DNA of 64,000 nucleotides from Chania multitudinisentens RB-25 (GTDB lineage: Bacteria; Pseudomonadota; Gammaproteobacteria; Enterobacterales; Enterobacteriaceae): assembly GCF_000520015.2 (NCBI RefSeq), contig NZ_CP007044.2, positions 2,046,001 to 2,110,000 on the forward strand. Reading direction: 5' to 3'. Each line of letters begins with the position of its first letter. Position 1 is the stretch's first letter. A model generated the notes under the pieces. It did not search any database and was not told the DNA's origin. It was given only the letters and a program-made list of their open reading frames with translations. Both the position numbers and the translations under genes were made by a program. Shown piece after piece: positions 1 to 8,571 of the stretch.

Positions 1-721
1 TATGTTGACCGTTTTTCAAGGTAACGCCTTTCTCATCGATCGTCATAATCTCAGCATTGAGCAACCATTCCACCCCGAGTTCGTTGGAGGCCTGCTCGAT
101 AACGCCGCGCAGTTGCTCGCTGTAGCGCCCGCCAATCACCGAGCCGCGTTCGACGACAATCACTCGTACCGGCGTGGCATGTCCCAGCACGGCTCGCAAA
201 CGTGCAGGTAACTCGGTGGCCATCTCAATACCGGTAAACCCACCGCCGCAGACGACCACCGTATTACGTGCTGTACTCTCCGGCCGATCAGCGAGGGCAT
301 TGATGTGGTGTTCCAAGCGGGCGGCACTTTCCAACTGATCCAGATCGAAAGCGTGCTGCTGCGCGCCGGGTAACGCAGGGTTGATGTGGCTACCGGTGGC
401 CAGAATTAGACGGTCATAGCTGGCAGCGGCAAGCTGCCCTTGAGCATTGTGATACCAGACCTGCCGGTTTTTGTTATCGATCTCACTGGCGGTACCGGTC
501 AAAAACTTCACGCCGGTAACGCCGAATAACGGCAGCAGCGGTGCGGCGAAGGTGGCGACCTTGGCCTCATAGAAACGCGGGCGAATGCGCAATTCGGGCT
601 GTGGGGCCAGCACGGTGATTTCAATGTCTGTGCGATCGTACAGATTTGTCAGCCGCGCCGCGCTCAAGGCTGCCCACATCCCGGCAAAACCAGCACCGAG
701 GATAAGAATTTTTTCTTTCAT
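1..721 (-). CDS. NAD(P)/FAD-dependent oxidoreductase, NDH-2-like (3' part off the window)
   Basis: The first 240 residues are readable without a stop; the C-terminus lies outside the window. An N-terminal FAD-binding Rossmann motif GAGFAG lies at residues 9-14, and a second dinucleotide-binding motif GGGFTG at 159-164 is the NAD(P)H site. This two-fold arrangement is that of type II NADH dehydrogenases and related pyridine nucleotide-disulfide oxidoreductases, which pass electrons from NAD(P)H to quinones or other acceptors. There is no CxxxxC redox-active disulfide near the first motif, which argues against glutathione or lipoamide reductases. The gene diverges from an Rrf2 regulator, with a palindrome in the 204-bp gap, so it is probably that regulator's target. 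The true electron acceptor cannot be told from the sequence. Confidence 0.85.
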   Translation of the reverse strand, partial: MKEKILILGAGFAGMWAALSAARLTNLYDRTDIEITVLAPQPELRIRPRFYEAKVATFAAPLLPLFGVTGVKFLTGTASEIDNKNRQVWYHNAQGQLAAASYDRLILATGSHINPALPGAQQHAFDLDQLESAARLEHHINALADRPESTARNTVVVCGGGFTGIEMATELPARLRAVLGHATPVRVIVVERGSVIGGRYSEQLRGVIEQASNELGVEWLLNAEIMTIDEKGVTLKNGQH

Positions 722-766
722 GCTTTGACTCCGTTAGCCACCCTGTTAAAGGATGAGTGATTCATT

Positions 767-791
767 AACTACGACTATAATTATCGTAGTT
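767..791. promoter_or_regulatory. Palindromic operator candidate between the oxidoreductase and the Rrf2 gene
   Basis: Perfect 8-bp inverted arms AACTACGA and TCGTAGTT are separated by nine AT-rich bases. The element lies about 45 bp upstream of the oxidoreductase start and 135 bp upstream of the Rrf2 start. Rrf2-family proteins bind AT-rich dyads of roughly this size as dimers. That this regulator binds here is inferred from position only. Confidence 0.5.
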
Positions 792-925
792 ATAAATGAC
801 AAGCGTTTTGTTAATATGGGGTGTGGTTGATATCTGGCCTGATTTAATCCTGTGTCTGGTTAAAAATTGCATCATTGATAGGAAGAAATTACTATATAAC
901 TAAGACTTAATGGTGCGGAGATAAG

Positions 926-1432
926 ATGGCGTTCTACAGTTCCGGGGTGGAGTACGGTATCCATAGCCTGATGTGTATGGTTGATGGCAAGGGAGAGGGG
1001 CGCGAAATGAGCGTCCGTGAAATCGCTGAGTTACAGGGCGTTCCCTATGACTATCTGGCCAAGATTTTCACCAAGCTGTCTAAAGCTCAACTGGTTGAAA
1101 GCACCGAGGGCAAAGGGGGCGGCTTCCGGCTGGCAAAACCGGCCGAGCAGATTACCGTGCTGGATATTGTGGCGGCTATCGACGGTGAAAAATCGATTTT
1201 TGACTGCAAAGAGATCCGCCAACGCTTGGCCGTATTTGATGAATCTGCACCGGAGTGGGCCTGCGAAGGTCTGTGCGGAGTGCGTCAGGTGATGCTGGTC
1301 GCCCAGCAACGTATGGAGGAGGCGTTGTCGCAGCATACCGTGCTGGATTTAGTGCGGCGGATGTTTAGAAAAGCGCCAGACGTATTCCCGATTCAGATTG
1401 AAGAGTGGATCGACCGTCGCCGTAATGATTGA
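926..1432 (+). CDS. Rrf2-family transcriptional regulator with three clustered cysteines
   Basis: The 168-residue protein starts with a winged helix-turn-helix (about residues 5-70), including the family-typical stretch GKGGGFRLAKP at 62-72. Cysteines at 94, 113 and 117 fall in the loop region that carries the [2Fe-2S] ligands in IscR and NsrR, although the spacing differs from both (IscR C92-C98-C104). An iron-sulfur or redox sensor is therefore plausible but not proven. The tail after residue 120 is longer than in minimal family members. The gene is divergent from an NDH-2-like flavoprotein and not next to isc or suf genes, so it is neither iscR nor nsrR. The start is the ATG preceded by GGAG. 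Confidence 0.85.
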   Translation: MAFYSSGVEYGIHSLMCMVDGKGEGREMSVREIAELQGVPYDYLAKIFTKLSKAQLVESTEGKGGGFRLAKPAEQITVLDIVAAIDGEKSIFDCKEIRQRLAVFDESAPEWACEGLCGVRQVMLVAQQRMEEALSQHTVLDLVRRMFRKAPDVFPIQIEEWIDRRRND

Positions 1433-1433
1433 A

Positions 1434-1541
1434 TTATATCCGTCATACTGCAAGCAGCAGGTGCGTTGGCTTTGTTACTCGGCCCAAATCTGGGCCGAGC
1501 TCTTACGGGGCCTGCAACTTGCATTATTTAGGGGATAATAA
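1434..1541. repeat. Dispersed intergenic repeat (copy 1) with internal hairpin
   Basis: This AT-bounded element of about 108 bp begins TTATATCCGTCATACTGCAAG and ends near GGGGATAATAA. It shares the core GCAGGTGCGTTGGC with copies near 6.6, 27.5 and 62.3 kb. The perfect internal stem CTCGGCCCA/TGGGCCGAG (1478-1499) could act as a transcription barrier between the converging regulator and epimerase genes. It is non-coding. Confidence 0.6.
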
Positions 1542-1569
1542 GCAACATACTTTACCCATTCTCCCGCTA

Positions 1570-2271
1570 CTACTGCCCGTAATAAGCGTGTTTGCCATGT
1601 TTGCGCTGGTAATGTTTATCCAATAGCACCTGCTGCATACTGTTGATACCCGGCGTTAACTGGCGTGAAAATATCCCCATATAGGCAATTTCCTCCAGCA
1701 CTACTGCATTGTGCACCGCATCGTGCGCATCTTTGCCCCAGGCAAACGGCCCATGGGCGTTAACCAGCACCGCCGGGATAGCGCTTGGTTTGAGGCCGCG
1801 CTGATGGAAGGTTTCAATAATCACCCGGCCGGTTTCCCGTTCATAATCCTGTTCGATCTCGTCGGCGGTCATCAAACGGGTGCAGGGAATGGTGCCGTAG
1901 AAGTAATCGGCATGGGTGGTGCCCCAGGCCGGAATATCCAGCCCGGCCTGCGCCCAGATGGTGGCGTGGCGCGAGTGGGTATGCACGATCCCGCCGATAT
2001 CAGTGAACTCGCGGTACAGCATCAAGTGGGTAGCGGTATCCGAAGAAGGTTTTTTGCTGCCTTCCTGCGTGCGGCCAGTGGCGAGATCGACCACCACCAT
2101 ATCGTCTGCCGTCATTTGCGCATATTCCACGCCGGAGGGTTTGATCACCACCAGCCCGCGTTCACGATCGACCGCGCTGACGTTGCCCCAGGTGAAGGTC
2201 ACCAGCTTATGGCGCGGCAGATCGAGGTTGGCTTCCAGCACCTGCTGTTTGAGTTGCGGCAGAGTTAACAT
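1570..2271 (-). CDS. yiaS: L-ribulose-5-phosphate 4-epimerase, YiaS/UlaF type
   Basis: The 233-residue class II aldolase-fold epimerase interconverts L-ribulose 5-phosphate and D-xylulose 5-phosphate, the last step before the pentose phosphate pathway. Zinc ligands H97, H99 and H173 are visible (HTH and NAHGPF motifs), as is a C-terminal tyrosine near 230 that matches the catalytic Tyr of AraD. The chosen ATG begins MLTLPQLKQQ; the open frame extends 29 codons upstream, but only inside the preceding gene and without family similarity. It overlaps the 3-epimerase gene by 7 bp and is the last gene of the yia-type operon. AraD is a close paralogue, but the neighbours (yiaQ, yiaR, lyxK) favour YiaS. 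Confidence 0.9.
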   Translation of the reverse strand: MLTLPQLKQQVLEANLDLPRHKLVTFTWGNVSAVDRERGLVVIKPSGVEYAQMTADDMVVVDLATGRTQEGSKKPSSDTATHLMLYREFTDIGGIVHTHSRHATIWAQAGLDIPAWGTTHADYFYGTIPCTRLMTADEIEQDYERETGRVIIETFHQRGLKPSAIPAVLVNAHGPFAWGKDAHDAVHNAVVLEEIAYMGIFSRQLTPGINSMQQVLLDKHYQRKHGKHAYYGQ

Positions 2272-3125
2272 GTGATTCCTCCTTGCTGCATTTTCTGTTC
2301 GATAAAGCGGCGCGCCTGCACGATCTCGGCCACCGGCTCGTCGGCTGTTTCGGTCCACATTTCAATCAGGAAAGCACCGCGATAGTTGAGCTGTTTCAGC
2401 GTGCGGAACAGCGCCGTAAAATCCACGCAGCCTTCGCCAAAAGGCACATCGCGGAACTGGCCCGGTGAGGTGTCGGTGACCGGGAAGGTATCTTTAAGAT
2501 GAATGGCGGCGATGCGGTCGATGCCCAGTTTCAGCTCCTGCGCGACATTGTTGCCCCAGGCACTGAGGTTGCCGACGTCCGGGTAAACGGTGAACCACGG
2601 CGAGGCTAGGCAGGCGTCCCAGGTTTTCCATTTGCTGATCGAGTTCATCAAGGCGGTATCCATAATTTCTACCGCCAGCATCACCTGTGCGGCGGCGGCA
2701 CGTTCTACCGCCCACTGCAAACCCTCGGTGAAGCGAGCAAGGGTGCCTGCGCTCTGCTGTTCGTAATAGACGTCGTAACCGGCGAGTTGAATGGTGCGGA
2801 TACCGACGTCTTTTGCCAGTTGGATCGCCTGCTCCATGATGCGGTAAGCCTGCTGGCGCGTGGCTTCATCATGGCTACCAAACGGAAAGCGGCGGTGGCC
2901 GGAAAGGCACATCGATGGAATGGTGATGCCGGTTTCCAGCGTTGCACTCACCAGCGAAAGGCGCTGTTCTTTGCTCCAATTCAGGCGAGCCAGCCGTTCG
3001 TCACTTTCATCTACCGACATCTCGACAAAATCAAAACCACAGGCTTTAGCCAGCGCCAGTCGTTCCGGCCAGCTCAGGTGCTTCGGCAGGGCTTTTTCAT
3101 AAATTCCTAATGGGTGCTGACGCAT
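2265..3125 (-). CDS. yiaR: L-xylulose/L-ribulose-5-phosphate 3-epimerase, YiaR/UlaE type
   Basis: The 286-residue TIM-barrel protein of the xylose isomerase-like fold converts L-xylulose 5-phosphate to L-ribulose 5-phosphate. Family landmarks are the N-terminal GIYEKALPKHLSW, the metal-ligand stretches VEIMDTA and YPDVGNLSAW, HLKDT, and the C-terminal FLIEMW. The ATG at MRQHPLG was chosen because the open frame upstream has no family similarity and runs into the decarboxylase gene. It starts 2 bp after the stop of the decarboxylase gene and overlaps yiaS at its end, so translation is probably coupled. UlaE and SgbU do the same reaction; context points to the yia set. Confidence 0.9.
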   Translation of the reverse strand: MRQHPLGIYEKALPKHLSWPERLALAKACGFDFVEMSVDESDERLARLNWSKEQRLSLVSATLETGITIPSMCLSGHRRFPFGSHDEATRQQAYRIMEQAIQLAKDVGIRTIQLAGYDVYYEQQSAGTLARFTEGLQWAVERAAAAQVMLAVEIMDTALMNSISKWKTWDACLASPWFTVYPDVGNLSAWGNNVAQELKLGIDRIAAIHLKDTFPVTDTSPGQFRDVPFGEGCVDFTALFRTLKQLNYRGAFLIEMWTETADEPVAEIVQARRFIEQKMQQGGITC

Positions 3126-3126
3126 A

Positions 3127-3783
3127 TCAACCTCTCCAAATATCATTAATGGCGCTATGGAACTGGCGCGCAGCGGCGATCGGATCGGCGGCTTCGGCCA
3201 ACGCTCGCCCGGCGATAAACGCCGTAACGGCGATGTCTTTAAATAACGGTAAATCGGCTGGGGTAATGCCGCCGGTGATCGACAGCTCAATCCCCATATC
3301 TGAAAGTGCTTTCATGATGTCGAGATCCTGTTTGCTCCAGGTTTGTCCGCTGGCCTGAGCATCACGCCCCCGGTGGTAAATCGCCTGCCTGATACCGAGA
3401 TCAAGCCAGCGTTTAGCATCCTCCAGCGTCCAGCGGCCAAATAGTTCGATCTGAATTTCCCCCTGATGGCGCGCTGCCACTGCCTGCGCGCTGGCCATGG
3501 TGGCTAAGGGGGCGGCGCAGATCACGGTCATCCAGTTAGCGCCCTGCGCAAAGGCTTGCTCTGCCAACGTAGCGCCGGCATCGGCCACCTTCAGATCGGC
3601 CACCAGCGTATGTTGCGGGCAGCGCTCACGCAGGGCGCGCACCGCCTGGATCCCGGCGCTGATGCACAAAATGGTGCCTGCCTCGATAATGTCGACATAC
3701 GGATGCAGGCGTTCGGCCGTGTGCAGGGCGGCATCCAGGCTGGTGTGATCGAGCGCCAGTTGCAGGCGCGGTTTGCTGGTCAT
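3127..3783 (-). CDS. yiaQ: 3-keto-L-gulonate-6-phosphate decarboxylase, YiaQ/UlaD type
   Basis: This 218-residue member of the orotidine-5'-monophosphate decarboxylase superfamily decarboxylates 3-keto-L-gulonate 6-phosphate to L-xylulose 5-phosphate. The conserved acid/lysine set is present: D12 (ALDHTS), E34 (IIEAGT) and the D63-x-K65-x2-D68 signature ADLKVAD. Length matches UlaD/SgbH (about 216-220). It overlaps the kinase gene by 4 bp (ATGA), a typical coupled junction. A hexulose-6-phosphate synthase is a more distant alternative, made unlikely by the two epimerases directly downstream. Confidence 0.93.
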   Translation of the reverse strand: MTSKPRLQLALDHTSLDAALHTAERLHPYVDIIEAGTILCISAGIQAVRALRERCPQHTLVADLKVADAGATLAEQAFAQGANWMTVICAAPLATMASAQAVAARHQGEIQIELFGRWTLEDAKRWLDLGIRQAIYHRGRDAQASGQTWSKQDLDIMKALSDMGIELSITGGITPADLPLFKDIAVTAFIAGRALAEAADPIAAARQFHSAINDIWRG

Positions 3784-5273
3784 AGAACCTCCTTGGAACC
3801 ACTGTTTTGCAGTGCCCGTAATGCGCCGATCAGCGCCTGATAACGTTGGTATTTCTGCTGGTAAGCTTCCTGGGCCTGCTGGTCCGGCAGCACGGTTTTG
3901 AGGCGTGGGGCCAGAACTAACTGGGCCGCGGCCAGGTCGTGAAATGCGCCGGTGCCGACCATTGCCACCATCGCCGCCCCCAGGCAGCCGGTTTCTTCCA
4001 CCTGCGGCAGTTCCAGCGGCAGGCCGCTGACGTCAGCCAGCATTTGCATCCACGGGGCAGACTTTGCCGGGCCGCCGGTGACGCGCAGTGCTTTAGTGTG
4101 TGGGAAACGTTGCAACATAAGGTTCAGATGGGTCATATGACAGAACACCACCCCTTCGAAGATCGCTTGCACCAGATGCTCACGTTGGTGGAAGGCTTGC
4201 AGGCCATGGAAGCTGGCGCTCAGGCCGAGCCCGGCATTGGAGCCGTACAGGAACGGGGCGAACAGCAATTGACTGCCTGCTTTGGGTAAGGCTGCCACCC
4301 AGTGGTTGAGTTGCTGGTAATCGTGCAGCCCCCATTGCTGGCAAAACCATTCCAGATTGGCGGCAGAGGTTGGGCTGGCTTCGTGAACGATATATTTGCC
4401 CGCTTCGGCATAACGGCCATAGACAAACGGGTGATCAAAACCGGTTTCGATCGTCTGGGTAATCCCGCTGGTGACCGACCAGGTGCCCATGACCGCATTC
4501 AGCCGGGTTTCGTCCTGCAACCCGGCACACAGCGCGGTGGATACTACATCGAACACCCCACCGACCACGGGCGTACCTGCCAGCAGGCCGGTTGCTGCGG
4601 CGGCGGCAGAATTGATCCATCCGGCAATCTCGGTTGAGCCGACGATAGGGGGCAGGGCTGTCATCGTTTCACTGATACCGAGCTGCTGCGCCAGCGCCAG
4701 GTCATAACGGCCTTGAGCCATCTGGTACAGATTGGATTCAGAGATATTGGTTTCTTCGCAGGCCAGTTCGCCGGTCAGGCAATAGCGCAGATAATCGTGG
4801 GCCATCAGCACGCTGCCGATTTGGCGATAGCGCTCCGGCTGATGCTGTTTCACCCAGCGCAACAGTGAAACCGGGTGGCCGCTCCACAGCGTTTGCCGGG
4901 TTTGCTGATACAGAATGGGAGGAATACCGGCTTTTTGCCACGCTTGCACCAGCGTCAACGCCCGTTGATCGGAAGAAAGTATGGCATTTCCCAACGGTTG
5001 GCCCTGTTTATCCAGCAGGAACAACCCTTTCCCCTGAGCAGAAATGCCCACGCCCTGAATGCTTGCGGCCGGAATACCGACGTATTCCAACACTTCGCGA
5101 ATCACCCCGGCGGCGGCCTGCCATAACGCAGGCATATCCCGTTCAGCCCAGCCGGGCTGTGGGGCGATAATCGCCAGGCTCCTGCGGGCAATACCCAGTT
5201 CCTTTCCCTGCGGGTCATACAGTCCGGCTTTGATAAAAGTGCCACCGCAATCGAGCCCTAACCAATATTTCAT
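3780..5273 (-). CDS. lyxK: FGGY-family carbohydrate kinase, L-xylulose kinase type
   Basis: The 497-residue FGGY kinase has the N-terminal ATPase motif GLDCGGTFIKAGLYD (residues 5-19) and the C-terminal adenosine motif VTGGPAKSAPWMQMLADV near 400. LyxK (YiaP) of E. coli is 498 residues and phosphorylates L-xylulose; in a yia operon it may also phosphorylate 3-keto-L-gulonate. The start codon is the ATG at MKYWLGLDCGG, nine codons inside the open frame, because the family begins just before this motif. Neighbours on both sides overlap by 4 bp, giving a tightly coupled operon. Confidence 0.9.
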   Translation of the reverse strand: MKYWLGLDCGGTFIKAGLYDPQGKELGIARRSLAIIAPQPGWAERDMPALWQAAAGVIREVLEYVGIPAASIQGVGISAQGKGLFLLDKQGQPLGNAILSSDQRALTLVQAWQKAGIPPILYQQTRQTLWSGHPVSLLRWVKQHQPERYRQIGSVLMAHDYLRYCLTGELACEETNISESNLYQMAQGRYDLALAQQLGISETMTALPPIVGSTEIAGWINSAAAAATGLLAGTPVVGGVFDVVSTALCAGLQDETRLNAVMGTWSVTSGITQTIETGFDHPFVYGRYAEAGKYIVHEASPTSAANLEWFCQQWGLHDYQQLNHWVAALPKAGSQLLFAPFLYGSNAGLGLSASFHGLQAFHQREHLVQAIFEGVVFCHMTHLNLMLQRFPHTKALRVTGGPAKSAPWMQMLADVSGLPLELPQVEETGCLGAAMVAMVGTGAFHDLAAAQLVLAPRLKTVLPDQQAQEAYQQKYQRYQALIGALRALQNSGSKEVL

Positions 5274-6568
5274 GACGCACTCCCCGCGTTCTGATCGCAT
5301 TTGTTTGGCAGCATCAGCGCCAGCACGGAAGCAATCGCCAGCGATACCGCCAGGCTATAAACGCCGACGTCTTTGCTGAACAGGCTGATCAGTACGCCGA
5401 CCATATAGGGCCCACAAAAGCCGCCAAGGTTACCGAGCGCGTTGATCACACCACGCGCGCCACCGGCCACTTCGGCGTTAAACAGCTTCGGTGGGATGGT
5501 CCAGAACACGCCTGCCGCAGCCTGAATAAAGACGCCGCAGCCGACCAAGGCGGCATAAGACCACCAGATATGCTCTTTCAGCAGCACCGACAGCGCCATG
5601 CAGAGGGCAAAGCAGGCCAATGGTAGGGAAACAAAGATTTTGCGTTTGCCTGTGCGGTCAGACAGGGTGGAAATGATCAGCATGCCGAAAATGGCACCGA
5701 CATAGGGCAGAATGGCAAGCCAGCCGACCTGTTCCATATTGCCGTTGGTCAGCCCTTTCAGGATGGTCGGTAGCCACAGGGTGTAGCCATAAATCCCGGT
5801 CTGGTAGAAGAAGTTAACCAGAATCAGTTGCCACATAATCTTGTCGCCCAGCACGCGCCGCAGCGACGCATTGCGTACCGTTTTGCCTTTGATCAGCAAC
5901 TGTTCGTCATGCAGGGTTTTGATCAGGTAATATTTTTCTGCCTGTGAGATCCATTTGGCTTCTTGCGGGCGGTTGCTGATGGTGAAGTACCACAGCACCA
6001 TCACCAGCAGCGATAATCCGCCCTCCACCAGAAACAGCATGCGCCAGTCCCAGGTAGTGATAACCCAGCCGGAGAGCGGAGCGGTGAGGATGCCGGCGAT
6101 CGGCACAAACATGATCACAATGGCGTTGGCGCGGCCGCGTTCCTTGTCTGGAAACCAGTTACTGATCATGGTCAGCACCACCGGCAGCATCCCGCCTTCT
6201 GAGACACCGAGGGCGAAACGCAGAAACAGCAGTTGATACTGGTTGGTGATCAGCCCGGTGAGCGCCGAAATTACCGCCCAGGCCAGCAGTGACCAGCCGA
6301 TAAACTTTTTACCGTTCCCATTCACCGCCAGCTTGCCGCCGGGGACTTGCAGAAACAGATAGCCGATAAAGAAAATTCCGCCGGCTAACCCAGCCATGGA
6401 AGCGGTAATACCCAACTCTTTATCCATGCCTCCGGGCATAGCGAAGGCAATATTAACTCGATCCATATAAGAAATAATGCAGGTAATAAGAATAGGAGGA
6501 ACTATTCGCAACCAGCGTAATTTAGGTATGGCCTGGCTACGGCCAATAGAAATAGAGGCTGTATTCAT
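5270..6568 (-). CDS. yiaX2: MFS transporter of the anion:cation symporter family, YiaX2-like
   Basis: The 432-residue protein has about twelve hydrophobic segments and the ACS-family loop SYMDRVNIAFAMPGG after the first helix, as in ExuT, GudP and YiaX2. In Klebsiella the yia operon replaces the yiaMNO TRAP transporter with yiaX2, an MFS protein reported to import L-ascorbate. The same position between yiaL and lyxK is seen here and no yiaMNO or PTS ulaABC genes are present. Substrate (L-ascorbate or 2,3-diketo-L-gulonate) is therefore inferred from gene order. The gap to yiaL holds a dispersed repeat. Confidence 0.8.
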   Translation of the reverse strand: MNTASISIGRSQAIPKLRWLRIVPPILITCIISYMDRVNIAFAMPGGMDKELGITASMAGLAGGIFFIGYLFLQVPGGKLAVNGNGKKFIGWSLLAWAVISALTGLITNQYQLLFLRFALGVSEGGMLPVVLTMISNWFPDKERGRANAIVIMFVPIAGILTAPLSGWVITTWDWRMLFLVEGGLSLLVMVLWYFTISNRPQEAKWISQAEKYYLIKTLHDEQLLIKGKTVRNASLRRVLGDKIMWQLILVNFFYQTGIYGYTLWLPTILKGLTNGNMEQVGWLAILPYVGAIFGMLIISTLSDRTGKRKIFVSLPLACFALCMALSVLLKEHIWWSYAALVGCGVFIQAAAGVFWTIPPKLFNAEVAGGARGVINALGNLGGFCGPYMVGVLISLFSKDVGVYSLAVSLAIASVLALMLPNKCDQNAGSAS

Positions 6569-6596
6569 ATTATTAATACCTTCACGTAAATAGGGT

Positions 6597-6701
6597 TATA
6601 CCCGTCATCCTTCAAGCGGTATGGGCGTTGGCTGTGCCCAGTTATCACCCTGCGGGCCAGCGCTTGCCGCCGATGTGCAACTCGAATTATTTAGGATATA
6701 A
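6597..6701. repeat. Dispersed intergenic repeat (copy 2) inside the yia operon
   Basis: The element begins TTATACCCGTCATCCTTCAAG and ends GAATTATTTAGGATATAA, with short imperfect terminal inversions (TTATA...TATAA). It contains GGGCGTTGGC and a GC-rich centre. It fills most of the 257-bp gap between yiaL and the transporter and could alter expression of the downstream genes. The rest of the gap holds a GAAAGCTTTCTTTC dyad near 6750 and no gene. Confidence 0.6.
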
Positions 6702-6825
6702 CTCGAAATAAGTCCGTATTTTTACTTGCGTAGCGCCATGCTGCATAGAAAGCTTTCTTTCTCCCCAAAGGAAAGAGAATGAGTTAGCTTTAACCAAACG
6801 GTATTAAATAATTAAATTTTTCGGT

Positions 6826-7305
6826 TTATTCATTCGTCTTAATAAATAATGCCAGCGGTATTTTCACCACCACTTTTCTAATATTGCATGGGTGTTGGTT
6901 AATACAGGCTGGGCGATGAACGTCCTGCGGAAAAAATACCGCAAAATTACCCGGCTGCATGGTCAGCCAAGATTCATCCTCCATGTCTTGATAAAAAATA
7001 ATGTCGCGCTGTTCTAATAACTCCTGCTCGATAACGTTATGACCGTTATCGATGGCAACGCCGATAAGTTCGGTGCCGCTCACCAGAAACTGTACGTCGA
7101 TATTTTTGCGGTGTACCTCTGGGCGCAGCGTGTTTTTGGCTTGGGTGTATAGGTCCAGTATCTGCACTACATAGCCGGTTTCTGCATCTTCATAACGCCC
7201 GGCGGGCAGGGCGGTGAAGTCGGTTTTCTGCAAATAAGCCACGGCGTTAGCGATGGCCGGGGGATAATGCTCTGCTGCCGTATGGGCAATATGGCTGAAT
7301 ATCAT
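6826..7305 (-). CDS. yiaL: YhcH/YjgK/YiaL (TabA) family cupin-fold protein
   Basis: The 159-residue protein matches the DUF386 family: N-terminal region with YLQKTDF, then RPEVHRKNIDVQFLVSG (about residues 78-94), which supplies metal-binding His and Glu residues, and a C-terminal GNFAVFFPQDVHRP. Members have a beta-barrel of cupin type; some act as sugar-acid isomerases or anomerases, but the reaction of YiaL is not firmly known. It lies 12 bp downstream of yiaK and ahead of the transporter, matching the yiaK-yiaL order of known operons. Confidence 0.88.
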   Translation of the reverse strand: MIFSHIAHTAAEHYPPAIANAVAYLQKTDFTALPAGRYEDAETGYVVQILDLYTQAKNTLRPEVHRKNIDVQFLVSGTELIGVAIDNGHNVIEQELLEQRDIIFYQDMEDESWLTMQPGNFAVFFPQDVHRPACINQHPCNIRKVVVKIPLALFIKTNE

Positions 7306-7317
7306 AGCGTTTTCCTG

Positions 7318-8316
7318 TTAGAGCGCCTGAATGCGCGCCCAGATGCGATCGTCAACCGGAATACCGTTACGCTGGTTTTCGGCACGAATAGGCGGGAATT
7401 TGTGGCCCGGCAGGCGAATCGCAGCCTCGGGGTTATCGCGCTCGGCGCTGGTGATGTAATCCATGATGCGCTGCAATTTTTCATCGCGCGTTTTGCCGTC
7501 GATCAGGCGTTCGATCTCAATGGCGATAAACACCTGTGAAACAGCGTATTCATCGCGGTTATCTTCGGTGATTTCCGCAACGGAATGGCCGCCAGACAGC
7601 AGGGTGGCAACCATATCCAGCACCACCGAGAGCGCTGAACCTTTCCAATAACCCATGGGTAAAATACGCCGATTCTGTTCAATGGTGGCCGGATCACGCG
7701 TCAGGTTGCCATCATTGTCAAAGCCGCCCTCCACCGGCAACGTGTTGCCTGCCAAACGGTGGGTTTCCAATGCGCCGTAAGAGAACATCGACATCGACAT
7801 ATCCACCATGGTGATTGGGTTACTCGGCACGGCCACGATCAGCGGATTGGTGCCGATGCGGCACTCTTTAGCTCCCCAGGGCGGCATCACGGCAATCGAA
7901 TTCGTCCAGCAGATACCGATGTAACCTTTTTCCGCTGCCTGCCAACCATAGCTACCGCCGCGCATCCAGTGGTTGGCATTACGCAGCGCCACCAGGCCGA
8001 TGCCATGCCGATCGGCCAACTGCATGGCACGATCCATCATCTGGCGGGCAATCAGGTTGCCGATCCCTTGCTGCGCATCCCATTGCTCGATAGCACCCAG
8101 CGCCAGCAGTTTGCTCGGTTTAGCGTCGGGGATGATGTCGCCAGCCTCCAACTGCTGAATAAAACGGGGAAAACGGTTCACACCGTGGGAATAAACACCG
8201 CTTTCGGTGGTTTCAGCAAACATCTCGGCGCACGCATCTGCCGTTGCTTCCACTACGCCTCGCGCCAGCAGCACGCGTTTGAATTGTTGCTTTAATTCGG
8301 TGTAACTCACTCTCAT
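7318..8316 (-). CDS. yiaK: 2,3-diketo-L-gulonate reductase
   Basis: The 332-residue member of the malate/L-lactate dehydrogenase (LDH2/MDG) family has the catalytic His44 in ESGVYSHGVNRFPRF and the family stretch RNANHWMRGGSYGWQAAEKG. E. coli YiaK (DlgD) has the same length and reduces 2,3-diketo-L-gulonate to 3-keto-L-gulonate with NADH. It is the first gene of the minus-strand catabolic operon and lies just downstream of a palindromic element that is nearly identical to one ahead of the ABC transporter operon. The start ATG is preceded by GGAG at a suitable distance. Confidence 0.93.
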   Translation of the reverse strand: MRVSYTELKQQFKRVLLARGVVEATADACAEMFAETTESGVYSHGVNRFPRFIQQLEAGDIIPDAKPSKLLALGAIEQWDAQQGIGNLIARQMMDRAMQLADRHGIGLVALRNANHWMRGGSYGWQAAEKGYIGICWTNSIAVMPPWGAKECRIGTNPLIVAVPSNPITMVDMSMSMFSYGALETHRLAGNTLPVEGGFDNDGNLTRDPATIEQNRRILPMGYWKGSALSVVLDMVATLLSGGHSVAEITEDNRDEYAVSQVFIAIEIERLIDGKTRDEKLQRIMDYITSAERDNPEAAIRLPGHKFPPIRAENQRNGIPVDDRIWARIQAL

Positions 8317-8361
8317 GCGACGTCTCCGCTACGGCGTTTTGTGTGTTTGTAGATCTTTAAA

Positions 8362-8388
8362 TTTCATTATGCGAAATTGAATTTCAAA
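8362..8388. promoter_or_regulatory. Probable YiaJ operator ahead of yiaK
   Basis: The 27-bp element has the form TTTCA-N3-TGCGAAATTGAATTTCAAA. It contains the near-perfect dyad GAAATT-G-AATTTC and a second TTTCA...GAAA dyad. It matches the element at 13245-13271 at 24 of 27 positions. It lies about 46-72 bp upstream of the yiaK start. IclR-family proteins bind such palindromes; assignment to YiaJ is inferred from the shared occurrence and adjacency. Confidence 0.65.
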
Positions 8389-8530
8389 TTAATGCTATAC
8401 CTGCACTGGAATGAAGTCAAAGCGGAAGGGAAGTAAGTAGGTGTTTAAAAACAAATGGTTAAATTAATTTAATGTTTTTGTGACTGGCAACACATTTTGC
8501 GGGAATTACCGTGCTACAGGCGTCACAAAG

Positions 8531-8553
8531 CAGGGCGAGGCAGGCTCACCCTG
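8531..8553 (-). terminator. Weak hairpin after the lactonase gene
   Basis: Read on the minus strand, an 8-bp stem CAGGGTGA/TCGCCCTG with one G-U pair follows the lactonase stop by 18 bp. The T-tract is poor, so read-through into yiaK is possible. Confidence 0.3.
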
Positions 8554-8571
8554 TATCAGGAAAACTACCGG

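Noticed and set aside
926..1432. Naming the Rrf2 gene iscR or nsrR
   Set aside because: Cysteine spacing and gene context fit neither; no isc genes and no hmp or rnr neighbours are present.
1711..2268. Long plus-strand frame opposite yiaS
   Set aside because: It lies wholly inside the antisense of a conserved epimerase and has no family similarity; it is a product of codon bias.
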